Origin: Ascoidea asiatica
Taxonomy: Eukaryota; Ascomycota; Saccharomycetes; Ascoideales; Ascoideaceae
Direction: 5' to 3'
DNA length: 64,000 nucleotides
Assembly (NCBI GenBank): GCA_001600695.1
Contig: BCKQ01000002.1
Coordinates: forward strand, 248,001-312,000
The notes beneath the pieces are model-generated. The model saw only the letters and a list, made by a program, of their open reading frames with translations, did not search any database and had not been told where the DNA came from. Below, piece after piece: positions 21,448 through 32,844 of the stretch (its first letter is position 1; each line of letters opens with the position of its first letter). The position numbers were made by a program, and so were the translations under genes.

Positions 21448-22440
21448 TTACAATAAATTTCTAATTTTAAATTCATTAAGTAAAGCATTACCAAGACCAG
21501 CAGGAGAAGGTTCAACTATAACACCAGCAGATTGTAAAGCAGCAATTTTAGATTTAGCATCACCTTTACCGCCAGCAACAATTGCACCAGCGTGACCCAT
21601 TCTTCTGCCAGGAGGAGCAGAAACACCGGCAATAAAAGCAACTACGGGTTTTGGAGATTCTCTAGTTAAATTATATTGTTTCAAGAATTCACTTGCATCT
21701 TCTTCAGCAGTACCACCAATTTCACCAATCATTATTATACCTTCAGTTTCAGGATCATTTAAGAATAAAGTTAAACCATCAATGAAATTAGTACCGGGAA
21801 ATGGATCACCTCCCATTCCTATAACTAAAGTTTGACCTAAACCAACTTTTGTTGTTTGATCAACAGCTTCATAAGTTAAAGTACCAGATTTTGAAATAAT
21901 ACCAATTCTACCTTTTTTATGAATATGTGAAGGCATAATACCAATTTTACATTCTTCAGAAGCAATTAAACCTGGACAATTTGGACCAACTAATCTTGTT
22001 TTTGATTGAGTTTTTAAAATTTGAGAAATTCTTAACATATCATGTTGTGGTATACCTTCAGTGATACAAACAGCTAAATCTAATTCCGCCTCTATAGCTT
22101 CTTCAATTGCACTTGCAGCAATTGAAGGGGGTACAAAAATACCAGTTGCAGTACAACCGGTTGCAGCTTTTGCATCTTTAACATTTGCAAAAACTGGTTT
22201 ACCAAGATGAATTTGTCCAGCTTTTTTTGGATTTGTACCTCCAACAATTTTTGTACCATAATCTAAAGCTTGTTGAGCATGAAATGAAGCTTGTTTACCA
22301 GTGAAACCTTGAAATATAACTTTCGTATTTTTATTAACTTTTAAATTTGGAATTGTATCCGAATAAGAATTATTTACAAAAGAAGTTGAAAATCTTCTTA
22401 TATTAGATTTTTGTGAATTTATTTTAAAATTTTTTAACAT
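21448..22440 (-). CDS. LSC1: Succinyl-CoA ligase alpha subunit, mitochondrial
   Basis: This 330-residue TCA-cycle enzyme subunit interconverts succinyl-CoA and succinate with nucleotide phosphorylation. A Ser/Arg/Asn-rich presequence occupies about the first 30 residues (IRRFSTSF), which indicates mitochondrial import. The CoA-binding fold carries [10 protein letters not shown] and GGTNPKKAG, then LVGPNCPGL and [12 protein letters not shown]. The phosphorylated histidine lies in GHAGAIV near residue 283. Length equals that of yeast Lsc1 (329). Codon use is strongly biased to a few codons, compatible with good expression. The promoter region upstream carries a GC island and a CACGTG box. Confidence 0.97.
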   Translation of the reverse strand: MLKNFKINSQKSNIRRFSTSFVNNSYSDTIPNLKVNKNTKVIFQGFTGKQASFHAQQALDYGTKIVGGTNPKKAGQIHLGKPVFANVKDAKAATGCTATGIFVPPSIAASAIEEAIEAELDLAVCITEGIPQHDMLRISQILKTQSKTRLVGPNCPGLIASEECKIGIMPSHIHKKGRIGIISKSGTLTYEAVDQTTKVGLGQTLVIGMGGDPFPGTNFIDGLTLFLNDPETEGIIMIGEIGGTAEEDASEFLKQYNLTRESPKPVVAFIAGVSAPPGRRMGHAGAIVAGGKGDAKSKIAALQSAGVIVEPSPAGLGNALLNEFKIRNLL

Positions 22441-23584
22441 ATTGAAGCTTTATATATTTTTCAATTATTATATATATTGAGTAGTGATGAAATGAAATTA
22501 TTGAAGAACTGGATAAATGAAATTCTATAGAAAAGAATATATGAATGAATATGAATAGGAATAAGAATAATGAAAATTGAATATCATTTTATAAATATTT
22601 AAGATTATTTAAATGATTCAACGATTTAATGATTTAGTAATTTAAGAATTTAATAATTTCGGAAGAGGTACTAATAATCATAACAGTAAAGATAAATGGA
22701 TAATAATAACAAATTTTTGAATAATTACCAAAGTAATAAATAACTAATATTTCCCGGAGTTGAAAAGTTTAAAAGATACTGACGTTAATTATAGCTACAT
22801 TTAATTTGATCATGTTTAGGTTTATGTCAGTTAATTTGAATGAAAAATTACAAAAAATAAAACAATTGAAAAACTGAAAAGTCATGATGAATTCAATCAG
22901 TGAAATTGAATCAGAAAGCTCATTGGCCTGGAAGTAACAGCTCAGAAGACTGATTTATATCAATATTGACAGGTTCTGGAAAGAAGAGCTGAGGCCCTGT
23001 GGAAAATTAAAAGATTTGAAGATTTGCAGATTTGAGAATTCAAAGCCAGTTTATTTGATGATTGAAGCTGAAAGCAGTAACATCAACGAGAGTGACGCGA
23101 ATGAAAACTCTTGAAAAACCCACAGGAAGATGATTCTGCTTCTTGAGAGTCAGAAGCAGAGGCAGAAACAGAGGCATTGAGAGTTAAGTTAAGTCACGTG
23201 GTGTTATGTCGGAAGAAGCCAGACTCGAGCCGAGCATAAGTACGGACACAGGCCCTCGGACGGGCGCGAGGCAACCGAGTTTTCGGCTAGACTGCTCCAG
23301 CTGTCCGGGTCCAACATCGGCCATTGTCGTGCTAACACAAACAAACGAAGGAGCGAAAGTGCTTTTCACCCGATCGATGCTTAATTTATCAAATATTCAG
23401 ATCTTGGATTTCGTTTGGATCCAAGATAATGGCTTCAGTAAGACTTGTGTGTGTGGATTTGTATGCAGATTTCCTCATTGACCCGCCTTTATGGATTCAT
23501 TTCGTATGTTCATCTAGCTATATTCTGTATAATCATTAAAAAAAAAATGGTATTCTTATATTATTATCATTATGTTCATTATTA
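22441..23584 (-). promoter_or_regulatory. LSC1 upstream region with GC-rich island
   Basis: This 1.1-kb gap lies upstream of LSC1 and downstream of the YPQ gene. A GC-rich island spans about 23170-23375 and includes CACGTG at 23195-23200 (context TCACGTGG). Short ORFs there on both strands (for example 23206-23481) follow from the base composition and show no conserved domain. Confidence 0.55.
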
Positions 23585-24568
23585 TTATATTAAAGAAGAG
23601 TTCTCATCTATAATCTCTCCATTATTTGTTTCTCTGTTGTTGTTATTGTTGTTTTGATGGTTTGTTTTCCTAGAACTAGAATTATACAACCACACTTGAA
23701 AGAAGAAAAAAATATCTAAAAATATTGTTCCTCCACTACCTAATAGATATGGTAATTCATTTTTAAAGAAAATCCATTTATCTTTATTATTACCATTTAA
23801 AAATGTGCAACTTGTTAATATAGATAATGTATAATTTAAATTTCCCATTAAAGCTGATGCAAAAAGGTATGGTGATAAATCTGTTGATTTTTTTTTATAA
23901 TTCTTATAAAGTTGTGGAATTCTAGCTGATAAATAAAACATTGTACAAAGCCATGATATCATTATTCCACTATTTATTATTCCAAAGTTTTTTATACCAT
24001 TTATTACATTTATATGCTTCGTATTAGATACTAAATTTAATGTTATAGGAGCTGCTGATGCACTTAGTGAATTAGATACAAAACTTGATGCCATCACTGT
24101 TTTTATAAAATATCCTGAATTTAATGAATTTTTAATATCAATTCCAATTTTTTTATTTCTTTCATTGTGATTATTTGTTCCATACCCTTCATCTAGTATA
24201 TCAACATCACCTTCATTTTGATTATTATTAACATTATCAATAATATTATTATTATTCACAACCAAATAATCTTTGTTATCATAATATCTACTATAATAAA
24301 CATATTGAAATAATAATATTAAATCATTGAATAAAAAATAAATACTAAGATATAATTGAAAAGGTAGTTGATCTGTTAGTAAACATCCAACCATATTTGT
24401 TAAATCTCCCAAAAACCAATTAATTAAAAATAATGGTGAAATTGCTTCAACTGATTTATCTTTATAATTTTTGATTTGTTGTGGTAGTTGTGCAATTAAC
24501 CATGATGATAGTGATATTATACTAAAAAAATATGATAGGCTTCCAACTCCATCACAATTCATTTCCAT
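23585..24568 (-). CDS. YPQ-like: PQ-loop vacuolar basic amino acid transporter (Ypq family)
   Basis: The 327-residue protein is a seven-helix membrane protein with two PQ-loop motifs. The first, LPQQIKNYKDKSVEAISP, is at about residues 28-45. The second, IPQLYKNYKKKSTDLSP, follows in the second half. The start NCDGVGSLSYFFSIISL and the helix segment LINWFLGDLTNMVGCLL are typical of the Ypq1/Ypq2/Ypq3 group. These proteins move lysine and arginine across the vacuolar membrane. A hydrophilic loop of about 60 residues separates the two halves. The C-terminus has an Asn tract. Which Ypq it is cannot be decided here. Confidence 0.88.
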   Translation of the reverse strand: MEMNCDGVGSLSYFFSIISLSSWLIAQLPQQIKNYKDKSVEAISPLFLINWFLGDLTNMVGCLLTDQLPFQLYLSIYFLFNDLILLFQYVYYSRYYDNKDYLVVNNNNIIDNVNNNQNEGDVDILDEGYGTNNHNERNKKIGIDIKNSLNSGYFIKTVMASSFVSNSLSASAAPITLNLVSNTKHINVINGIKNFGIINSGIMISWLCTMFYLSARIPQLYKNYKKKSTDLSPYLFASALMGNLNYTLSILTSCTFLNGNNKDKWIFFKNELPYLLGSGGTIFLDIFFFFQVWLYNSSSRKTNHQNNNNNNRETNNGEIIDENSSLI

Positions 24569-25072
24569 TTCTTTTTTTATTTCTATTTCTGTTTCTAATT
24601 CTGTTTCTGTTTATATTTTTATTTCGATATTTATATCTATATAAATTATTTGCATATAGAAGAAAATAAAAGAAAAAAAAAAAACGAAAAGGAATAAATC
24701 ACAATAGATATATCCTAGAACCAAAAGCAAAAAATAAAAACTGCATTTCATATATTATCCATGGCGTTACTCATTGCCAAAACTAGATTCTGGTATCTGA
24801 TTGATTTTGATAGCAGATTCGCCACTGCACTCTACGGAACTCTACTTCCACTCGCTTGGTCACTCATTGATTTCACTGATAAGGTCCTGTACCATGCTAT
24901 CGATGCCAGAGCCTCCTCGCGCTGCTATGTTCTCCCGTTCAGGCAGGGAACAGCGGCGTCCCCCTTTCTTCCTCAAAAAACTCTGCACACTCGCATTTCA
25001 GCTACACACACTCTGGTGAATTTGGTGAATTTGCTAAATTTGCTAAATTTGCCAAATTTGATGAACTAGTGA
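24569..25072 (-). promoter_or_regulatory. Upstream region of the YPQ-like gene
   Basis: This is a 504-bp spacer with a GC-rich patch at about 24880-24985. A 102-codon frame at 24761-25069 (+) ends in a leucine/asparagine repeat made by a tandem AATTTGCTA-like sequence. It has no domain, and I treat it as chance. Confidence 0.5.
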
Positions 25073-27604
25073 TTAATGACTGAGATTTCTTACTTTGGCT
25101 TTGCTAATTACTGTTTTAGATAAATTCTTGAAAAATGATTCATAACTTACATCTTCTGTTAAGAGCATAACATCAGATTCAATTTCTTCATTTAAAACTG
25201 AATATCTAAACATTGTTTGTAAACTTTCACCAAATTTTTTTTCATTTTCAATAAATATATCATCTGGTTCAAGTTTTGATAAAATAAATCTTGCTTGTGA
25301 TTTTCCTTCATCTGTTTCAACAAATCTAGGTAATGGAAATCTATTATTAATAATTTCTATACTTTCATATTTAGCATTTTCTATTGCTTTAAAAAATTCT
25401 AAATAATCATTTTTATCTAAATTTGAATCTCTCCAAATTGCAGCTTTCATTCCATAATATATAACAACATAAAAAAATGAATCCATTACAAATATATTTT
25501 CTTTAATTAATGATTGTGCTTTTAAAGGTACTGAAATTCCATCTGGATTTTCTATTGAATAACTAATTAATAAAGGTTCAATCATTAAAAGACAATCTGA
25601 AACATCGGATTTTAAATAAAAATGCTGATAAAATGCTGTTTCATCTGGTGATGAATTAAAAATTTGTAAAATATTACTTTTCCTTAAATTATAAATAAAT
25701 TTTGAAAAGTTATGAAACTCATTATTCTCAAAACTTAAAGATTCTAAATCATTCACATTAAATTTTCCAAAAGTTAAACTTAATTTAATTAAATTTTTAT
25801 CAATATCTAAAATTATATCTTTATATTTGGTATATGGATTTAACTGAATTTTATTCAATGCTAATTTACCTAATAATACAACTGCAGTTTCATAATCAAA
25901 AGAATCATTTAATTTAATATTATTAAAATTTGTTGTATATTTTTTAACTGTTGTTACTCTTAAAATATAATGTAAATTTGATGAATGCTTTATAATCGTT
26001 TGAAATTGAATTATTGCTTCATTTCCCATTTTTATTTTTGATTCAAATGAATTTGGTGACATATTCATATGAAAAAAAATTGAATAATTACTTTTTGGAT
26101 TTATTGAAATAATATCCCATTCATTTGTTAATCCATTTTTACCAATAATTCTATCTGAACTCATATTTGAATGATTTTTTAAAGAATTTGCATTTCCAAT
26201 TAATCCTCCAATTTTTAAATTATTTGAAACTAAAATTTTAAATTTTCCATTATGATATCTTATTGGATATTCTATCTCATTACCATTTGAATCTAAATAA
26301 ATTTCAGTTTCGAATAATCTATTAAATGACTGTTTAAATAAATTAGTTTTAAATGAATCTGTGACTATTAAACAACCATCAGTTAAGTTAGCTAAAGATT
26401 GCATTTCATAAATTCCTGTTTGATCATAACATCCTACAAAAATATTAATTTCAATTTTCCCATTTCCTTTAATTACTTTTAATGATAAATCATTATAAAA
26501 TGAATTTGCTGTTTTATAATATTTTGCATTATATTTTTGAATATCATTATGAGTTCTTATATTATCTTTAAATGCTTCTGATACAATCATTCCGGGTCCT
26601 GAACAACATGGTCCAGCAGAAAATAACAAAAGAGTTCCATCAGAATCTAAAAATAAACTTTGCATTAAATGTATTCCAATTACTAATGCAAAATCTGTTG
26701 GCCTAAGAAATCTTTTCCCATTTATTTTCCTCACTTTAGAACCAAGATTTTTCAAAACATTTACTAGTTGAATTTTTTCATTCGCTATAGAAACATTTAA
26801 AAAAAATTTATTAGCAGAAAATCTATTTTCTGAAAAATAATCATCTGAACTATTTTTTTTTTTTTGCCTACAAGGATATTTTTCATTTCCTTCAAGTCCA
26901 ACAATTTTTTGAAAATTCTCTTTAGTTAAATCCTTAGTTGGCTTCAAAATATGAATTTTTTGAAAAAATGTTTCAGCAGCTTTAAAATTCAACTCGTATA
27001 ACTGTATAAGTGAGTCAAATGCTATTAATCCAACTAAGGAATCTTCTGGTAATAAATCAAGAGATGCAATTAATATTTTTTTTAGAGATTTTAATTCATC
27101 TTCTTCTTGACATAAGTCCACCACAAAAAGAAACATATTAGGAGTCTCTAAAGTATGTGGTTTATAATTATTAAGAATATATTCACAAGTTGTTGATGTT
27201 GGAAATAATTCTTGCAACTCTTCGAAATTTGATTTATAAGGTAATGGACATCTTGTTAAGCAAAAAGGACATACCCACGTTTTTGTTTTAATATCAATGT
27301 TTTCTACATAACAGTTTAAAATTCCAGAACAATTTGAACAAACCGTTGGATTATTATTAATTATTTCAAGATCTTTTTTTTTCTTTAGTGGAGTATAAAC
27401 ACAACCGACGTTGTTAGATATTCCAACTTCTTCCGATCTTGTTGTGGGAAATACATTCCAATTAAATCTTATTCCATCTCGATCTTCAATATCATAAATC
27501 GTTGGAAAAAAAGTCTGTTCCTATAATAAAAGTTGTTAGTTAAAACCCAAAACAATCCAGAAACGATAAACTAGTACAAAATTGTCAATACTTACATTAT
27601 TCAT
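25073..27604 (-). CDS. Sec23-family protein, probably Nel1-like paralogue
   Basis: Joining exons 27604-27596 (three codons, MNN) and 27520-25073 gives 818 residues. The order of Sec23 domains is kept. First comes the N-terminal motif GIRFNWNVFPTTRSE, then the zinc site CSNC...CPFC. The trunk follows (LFVVDLCQEEDELKSLK, GPGMIVSEAF, GCYDQTGIYEMQSLANLTDG). The C-terminal gelsolin part holds NSPDETAFY, DRFPLPRF-like NRFPLPRF, and SQARF with the candidate GAP arginine at residue 747. Compared with Sec23 proper, many otherwise invariant positions differ, and there is an Asn/Ser insertion after the zinc finger. I therefore favour the divergent paralogue Nel1, a Sar1 GAP reported not to join COPII coats, over SEC23 itself. 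A search for another Sec23 in the genome would decide. Confidence 0.8.
27521..27595 (-). other. Intron after codon 3 of the Sec23-family gene
   Basis: This 75-nt intron has donor GTAAGT (27595-27590), branch site TTAACTAAC (27544-27536) and acceptor TTATTATAG ending at 27521. Removing it joins MNN to EQTFFPT and gives the canonical Sec23 N-terminus. Confidence 0.85.
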
Positions 27605-28406
27605 TTTATAGAAATTTTTTATAGAAATTTTTTATAGATATATAGCAACAACTTCAGCAAACGAAAAAATTTGTTTATATCTTTCAATTAGTTTCTTTCT
27701 TCTTAGCAAAAATTGAATAACAAACTTAAGTTCTTTAACTCTTGATCTTTGATCTTAGATTATGGATTAAAGCTATTTTCTTCTGAGTATAAAATAAAGT
27801 AACTGTACTCAGTTAACTGCAAAAGTACTTTCAAACCGTTGTCCCGCGAAGTGAATATACTATTGTAATTTACAATATTGCAACGGTAGTATTGCTGGTG
27901 TAACATTAAAAAAGATTAAATCTCCTATTCCCGATTTGTCAAAATACTAGGGAAGGCAAACTGATAACAGTTTCAACCTGTTCTCATGAAATCATAAGCA
28001 TATCATATGAACACCTGCAGTTCACTCATCAGACTGGATTGTATCCTATATTTTTCATTATTGCCCGATTCATATGAGGTTATGTGATGAGGAGTTTGTT
28101 ATGATGGTATGATCATTAAGAATTTTGATGGCAATCTAGGTTCCTTATGCTCCCAGTCAAAAAATCAATGCTAAGTCGTAGAATTGAAAAAAAATTATTA
28201 CAAAAATTTGGCTCAACTGCAATTTTATGGGAACTAAGTATCAGACCAAACATCACATAGTTTGAAAATTGAATCAAATTATGTATATGTAAGGATTACG
28301 CCTACATTGATTATAGGAAAAAAAAAACTGTCTATAGAAGAAAAATATGAGAAGCAAATGAAAATGCAATATAAAAAAAGAATAAATAAAAGGAAGCTTT
28401 TAAAGA
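27605..28406 (-). promoter_or_regulatory. Upstream region of the Sec23-family gene
   Basis: This 802-bp gap lies downstream of the SBE2-like gene. It carries a direct repeat ATAGAAATTTTTT next to the start (27608-27640) and a CCCGCGAAG patch near 27842. No gene is recognised. Confidence 0.45.
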
Positions 28407-31400
28407 TTAAAATAGTTTGTAGCATTTTTTCATTTTATGAAGGAACTCATCCTTATCTAATGCAACAGGTTCGTCAATACTTTTGAATGACATAAAAAAA
28501 TACTTGATAAAAACTAATAAGAAACAATATAAAACATTTGAACTATTTGAATAATTCAAAACTAGGAAATCAAATATTTTTATTATTAAGTCATTATCGA
28601 CTTTTAAAAATGTTTGAAAAAGCACACGACAATTCAAATTTGATAATTCATCTTCATAATATTTAGTTAAATTTTTTTTCAAAACAAAATTCGACTTCAC
28701 TTCATTATCAAACTTAGTTATAAATAAATCATTAAAAATGTTCTTATTTATCAAATTAACCATTGTAAATGTTTCTTTAATAGAAAAATTTAACAAGAAA
28801 ATAGCTGTTAATATTTCATCACCAAAATTCAATCCTGCTTTAGATATTGATTTGCATAACAATAGATTTTTTAAAGATTCATATAAATCGCAACCCTTTT
28901 GAAATCTTTTTAATTGAGGATATAATTTTTCAATTATAAGATCAATTTCAATCTCTTTATGAGATAAATTAATTGTTTGAACCTTATTTTCAAGTAATTT
29001 CAATGATTCTATTTCTTCAGAAAGCTCATTTTTCTTATTATAATATGAAAGTACATCATACCAAACTTTAAATCTAAGCTTAGCAGGAATATTAGTTTTC
29101 CAACAAAGTTTGGACATTTCAATAACTGATGATCTATGAACTTCTTTTCTTTTAACAGATAATTCAAACCATTTTTGAGAATTTAATTCATTTAATTCTT
29201 TCTTTTTGATCATTTCTTTATGACGTTTTAACTCTTTTTTCTCCAAATCTTTCATTAATAAATTAACCTCCAGCTCATGCTTCTTTTTTTCTTCTGGTGA
29301 TTTTGGAGGAAGCCACATAGGTCGCGTCTGAGCTATAACTTCTATTTTCTCACTTGATATTAATTTTAAATCTTCCATAAAAAGTTTTTCACCATTTTCA
29401 GATGATGTTGACAGATTAGATAATTTTGAATCAATTGAAGCTTTGGAACTCATTGAAGATCTAGATGATATACTTTCAACTTCTGCTTGATTTAAAATAA
29501 AAGATGGAAGCCTGAAAGCATTATCATCTCTTTTTTTCATTTCTTTTTTAACATAATTATCAGAGCATGATTTATAATAAGCAGATAAAGCATTTGCAAA
29601 TTGAAGATCTGGGGAATATCGATTACTATTATTATTAACTAGTGGTGAAGGAGGTAAAGAAACAGGGCCTTCATCTAAAACATTCTTTATAAATTTACTA
29701 GATTTACCATTATTTTTAGTAAAGAGAGTGGCTGCAGAACCAGCAGCGAAAGGAATATTGAAAAACAAAGGATCATCATCTGTAATGATTTCATCATTAG
29801 AATTAATTACAATATCTCTTTGATATTTTCTAGCAGATTTTGATTTTGACATTTTTCTTTTTAATTGATATCGCTGACCCGGTGTTAAATTTGGATTCGG
29901 AAGGTAAGGTACAAGATTTGGTGAACTTTCTGATAATAATTCTTTTCTAATATTTCTTTGATTTTGCTTTAAATATGAAGGTTTTCTAGATACATTTAAC
30001 AGACTCTGTGAATTATGAGCTTCATAATTATTTAAAGGTGAAACACCAGGACTTTTTATATAAACAGGATCCTGCAACTGTTTATCTAAAGATGGCATTG
30101 ATTGAAATTTTTTTAAATTATTGGATCTCTCTGATCTTTCTGAATGTTTAGTAGATGTTGAATTTGTAGAATCAGGAGTGTTATTATTTGAATAAACTTT
30201 TGCATTTAAGTGAGTATTTAATCTTGTATGTTTATCTAATTCAGCTTCAGATAAAGAATTGCTTTTATATGTATTAATAGTATCTAATTGTAAAGTTGGT
30301 GGACGAGATTTTCTTTTCATTGAAGCGCTAGGTGAATTTGCAATATTTGAATTTGGTAAAATTTGAGAAGAATTTATTAATTCTGGAATACTTATATTAG
30401 ATGTTGGATTAGCTATAGTAGCAGTACTATTATTTGTAGTATTACTATTAACAGTCATTAAAGTATTTTCACTTACAGAAGAAACAAGAGTATTTGCAGT
30501 TGCAGTAGAATCATCTCTTGCATGATGATTATCTGTTGAATTAGAATCAAAATTGGAATTATTTGAATTATTTGAATTATTTGAATTATTTGAATTATTT
30601 GAATTATTTGAATTATTTGAATTATTTGCAGTATTTGCAGTATTTTCAGACTCAACATTTGATTTTGAATCTTGTTTACTTAAAATTGAATTATTAACAT
30701 AATTACTATATTTTCCTAATGGTTTAACTTCTTCTTGTATAGACAAAACAAAAGAATCTAAAGGAGAATTTGAATAATCATCATTTCCAACACTTGTTAA
30801 AGAAGATACTCTTGAATTTAAATTAGAATCAAGACCAAAATTAGATGAATGAGAAGATATAGAAGAATCATGAGAGGTTGGTCTTGAGTTGAATTTTTTT
30901 TTAGAATTAATGTTCAGAGTAGAATTATTTTGAGAAATATTTTGTTTAATGAAATTATTATTATTAATAATTTCTGATTCTTGAGGAACGATATTTGAAT
31001 TTGAAATATTATTTGAATTTTCATTTGAATTTTCATTTATATTATTATCAATACTAATGATATCATTATTTGAAGACGTTGAAGTTGAATTAGAAGTTGA
31101 AGAAAAGGATCTTGTAGTTTTAAAAGATAAATTAATTTCAGATTTTCTATGATGTAAAGAAGTTAAATTTTCACTTGGACGAACACCTCTTTTAATATTT
31201 GGAAAAGTATTAAGACTTGTAGAACTTTTATCAGCGGGAGTACTTAAAGTTGTTGAACTTCCTGGAATTTTAAAACTTTTTGAATAAGGAGATGAAACAG
31301 ATCTTAAAGGAGATGGACAAGCCAGAGGTATTACAGATCTTGGAACAGGTAAAGATAAATTTAATTTATGTAATTTTTTTAATTCAAAAGAATCATTATT

Positions 31401-31853
31401 ACCATTTTGATCATTATTACTGTTATTATTATTGTGATCAATGATATTATCATTGTGATCATCATTGTTATTGATATTTATATTATTAAAGTTTGGATTG
31501 TTTATATTTGAATAATTATCTATTGATATTGAATCATTAATACTTATTGAAATATTAATATCATTTCTTAAATTTTCACTAGTATTTATACCAGAATTTG
31601 AATTAGAAATTGAATTAGAATTTGAATTAGAAATTGAATTGGAAATTGAATTAGAGTTAAATAAATTTTCGGATATTGAAATATCTTCAAAATCATCATT
31701 AGTTATTTTATCTAAAGCTCTATTTACAGCATCTTGATTTTCTTTTTCTAATTTTTCTTTTAATTTTTTTTTAACAAATAATTCTCTTTCTTTTAATAAT
31801 AATTTATTTTTTTCTCTTTGCATTTCAAGAGTTGATTTTGAAAAAGAACTCAT
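28407..31853 (-). CDS. SBE2-like: Sbe2-like protein with a degenerate TBC domain
   Basis: The 1148-residue protein starts with a charged coiled coil (residues about 9-45). A very long Asn/Ser-rich disordered region follows, including a (NNS)n run. At about residue 845 comes the fungal motif RPMWLPPKSPEEKKKHELEV, typical of the TBC1D12/14-like and Sbe2/Sbe22 group. The C-terminal 250 residues follow the TBC fold order: IPAKLRFKVW, then YPQLKRFQKGCDLYESLKNLLL, then ILTAIFLLN. The catalytic Arg (IxxDxxR) reads IEIDLII and the Gln motif reads NFGD, so Rab-GAP activity by the dual-finger mechanism is unlikely. Sbe2/Sbe22 act in Golgi-to-surface transport of wall components during bud growth. The exact orthology is inferred. 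Confidence 0.65.
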   Translation of the reverse strand: MSSFSKSTLEMQREKNKLLLKERELFVKKKLKEKLEKENQDAVNRALDKITNDDFEDISISENLFNSNSISNSISNSNSNSISNSNSGINTSENLRNDINISISINDSISIDNYSNINNPNFNNININNNDDHNDNIIDHNNNNSNNDQNGNNDSFELKKLHKLNLSLPVPRSVIPLACPSPLRSVSSPYSKSFKIPGSSTTLSTPADKSSTSLNTFPNIKRGVRPSENLTSLHHRKSEINLSFKTTRSFSSTSNSTSTSSNNDIISIDNNINENSNENSNNISNSNIVPQESEIINNNNFIKQNISQNNSTLNINSKKKFNSRPTSHDSSISSHSSNFGLDSNLNSRVSSLTSVGNDDYSNSPLDSFVLSIQEEVKPLGKYSNYVNNSILSKQDSKSNVESENTANTANNSNNSNNSNNSNNSNNSNNSNNSNFDSNSTDNHHARDDSTATANTLVSSVSENTLMTVNSNTTNNSTATIANPTSNISIPELINSSQILPNSNIANSPSASMKRKSRPPTLQLDTINTYKSNSLSEAELDKHTRLNTHLNAKVYSNNNTPDSTNSTSTKHSERSERSNNLKKFQSMPSLDKQLQDPVYIKSPGVSPLNNYEAHNSQSLLNVSRKPSYLKQNQRNIRKELLSESSPNLVPYLPNPNLTPGQRYQLKRKMSKSKSARKYQRDIVINSNDEIITDDDPLFFNIPFAAGSAATLFTKNNGKSSKFIKNVLDEGPVSLPPSPLVNNNSNRYSPDLQFANALSAYYKSCSDNYVKKEMKKRDDNAFRLPSFILNQAEVESISSRSSMSSKASIDSKLSNLSTSSENGEKLFMEDLKLISSEKIEVIAQTRPMWLPPKSPEEKKKHELEVNLLMKDLEKKELKRHKEMIKKKELNELNSQKWFELSVKRKEVHRSSVIEMSKLCWKTNIPAKLRFKVWYDVLSYYNKKNELSEEIESLKLLENKVQTINLSHKEIEIDLIIEKLYPQLKRFQKGCDLYESLKNLLLCKSISKAGLNFGDEILTAIFLLNFSIKETFTMVNLINKNIFNDLFITKFDNEVKSNFVLKKNLTKYYEDELSNLNCRVLFQTFLKVDNDLIIKIFDFLVLNYSNSSNVLYCFLLVFIKYFFMSFKSIDEPVALDKDEFLHKMKKCYKLF
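30545..30626 (-). repeat. 9-bp coding minisatellite (Asn-Asn-Ser)
   Basis: Perfect or near-perfect tandem copies of GAATTATTT on the + strand encode repeated Asn-Asn-Ser in the Sbe2-like protein. Such tracts are prone to length change by slippage. Confidence 0.85.
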
Positions 31854-31908
31854 TTTAATATTTCACTATTATTATAATGAATTTTTATTTTATATTATGT
31901 TATGTAAT

Positions 31909-31964
31909 GATTATATGATTATATGATTATATGATTATATGATTATATGATTATATGATTATAT
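31909..31964. repeat. GATTATAT tandem repeat, about 7 copies
   Basis: An 8-bp unit is repeated without change, about 60 bp upstream of the SBE2-like start codon. Confidence 0.9.
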
Positions 31965-32822
31965 TCTTAATTTGAATTTGATTGAAAGAATAAATGAAAA
32001 GAGAAAGAAATGCAAAGAACAACAATAAACAACACACAAAAAAGCAAAAAAAAAAAAATTCAAAAGTATACTTAAGGATATAAATAAGAGATATATTCTA
32101 ATATAATAATTTTTTTAAAAGAGTGAAAAACCAAGTTGGTATTGATAAATTTTGTGAAAATTAATGTTGTTTAATAAACAAAAAAGTATATTGTAGTATA
32201 TTGATAATAATAATGATAATGACAGATGAAGATCAATATTTTATATGGAATAAGGTATTGATTGTAAATTAACAAAAACAGTACTGCAGAATGAGAAAAT
32301 AATTTTTTAGAATATAAAACTTGTCTGTTTGAACATTAAAGTGAATGAAATGATTTGGGAGAAGATTTAAAGTAATGTTAAGTAGATGAAAAGAATATGA
32401 AGTGAAATCAAATTCTTAACCAGTATTGAGGAAATAATATAGTTTCTTGATATAAGATATAAGATATAAGATAATGTATAAAATGCGATAAGATTTGATT
32501 AATCTGGCTTATTTGAAAAAAATACTTGAATTTTTTTATTTGAAATATATTAAATATTTAAAATATTTGATCTATTAGATTATTTATAAATGCAAAACTG
32601 TAGTGTTTTTTCCTAGCTATAAAATGTTTCTATACTCTATATTACTTTACTCTATATTACTTTACTCTATTACTATATTTCTATATTTTCAAATAGTATT
32701 CTAATTATTCTACAGTATTAGATTATTGTTGTTATTAGTATTGGAATCTTTGAATACTGGTGTATCAATTAATATATTACTCTAAGTGCTAGCAGTAAAT
32801 TGATTTTGGTCTGGAGTTGTTC

Positions 32823-32844
32823 GCGTTAGCGTTAGCGTTAACGC
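32823..32844. repeat. GCGTTA x3 ending in a GCGTTAACGC palindrome
   Basis: Three direct copies of GCGTTA occupy 32823-32840. The last copy, together with ACGC, forms a perfect 10-bp palindrome. They open the GC-rich island and look like clustered binding sites for a regulator I cannot name. Confidence 0.6.

Noticed and set aside
24761-25069. 102-codon ORF on the + strand
   Set aside because: It lies in the GC-rich upstream region of the YPQ-like gene, ends in a simple Asn-Leu repeat and has no domain or conserved motif.
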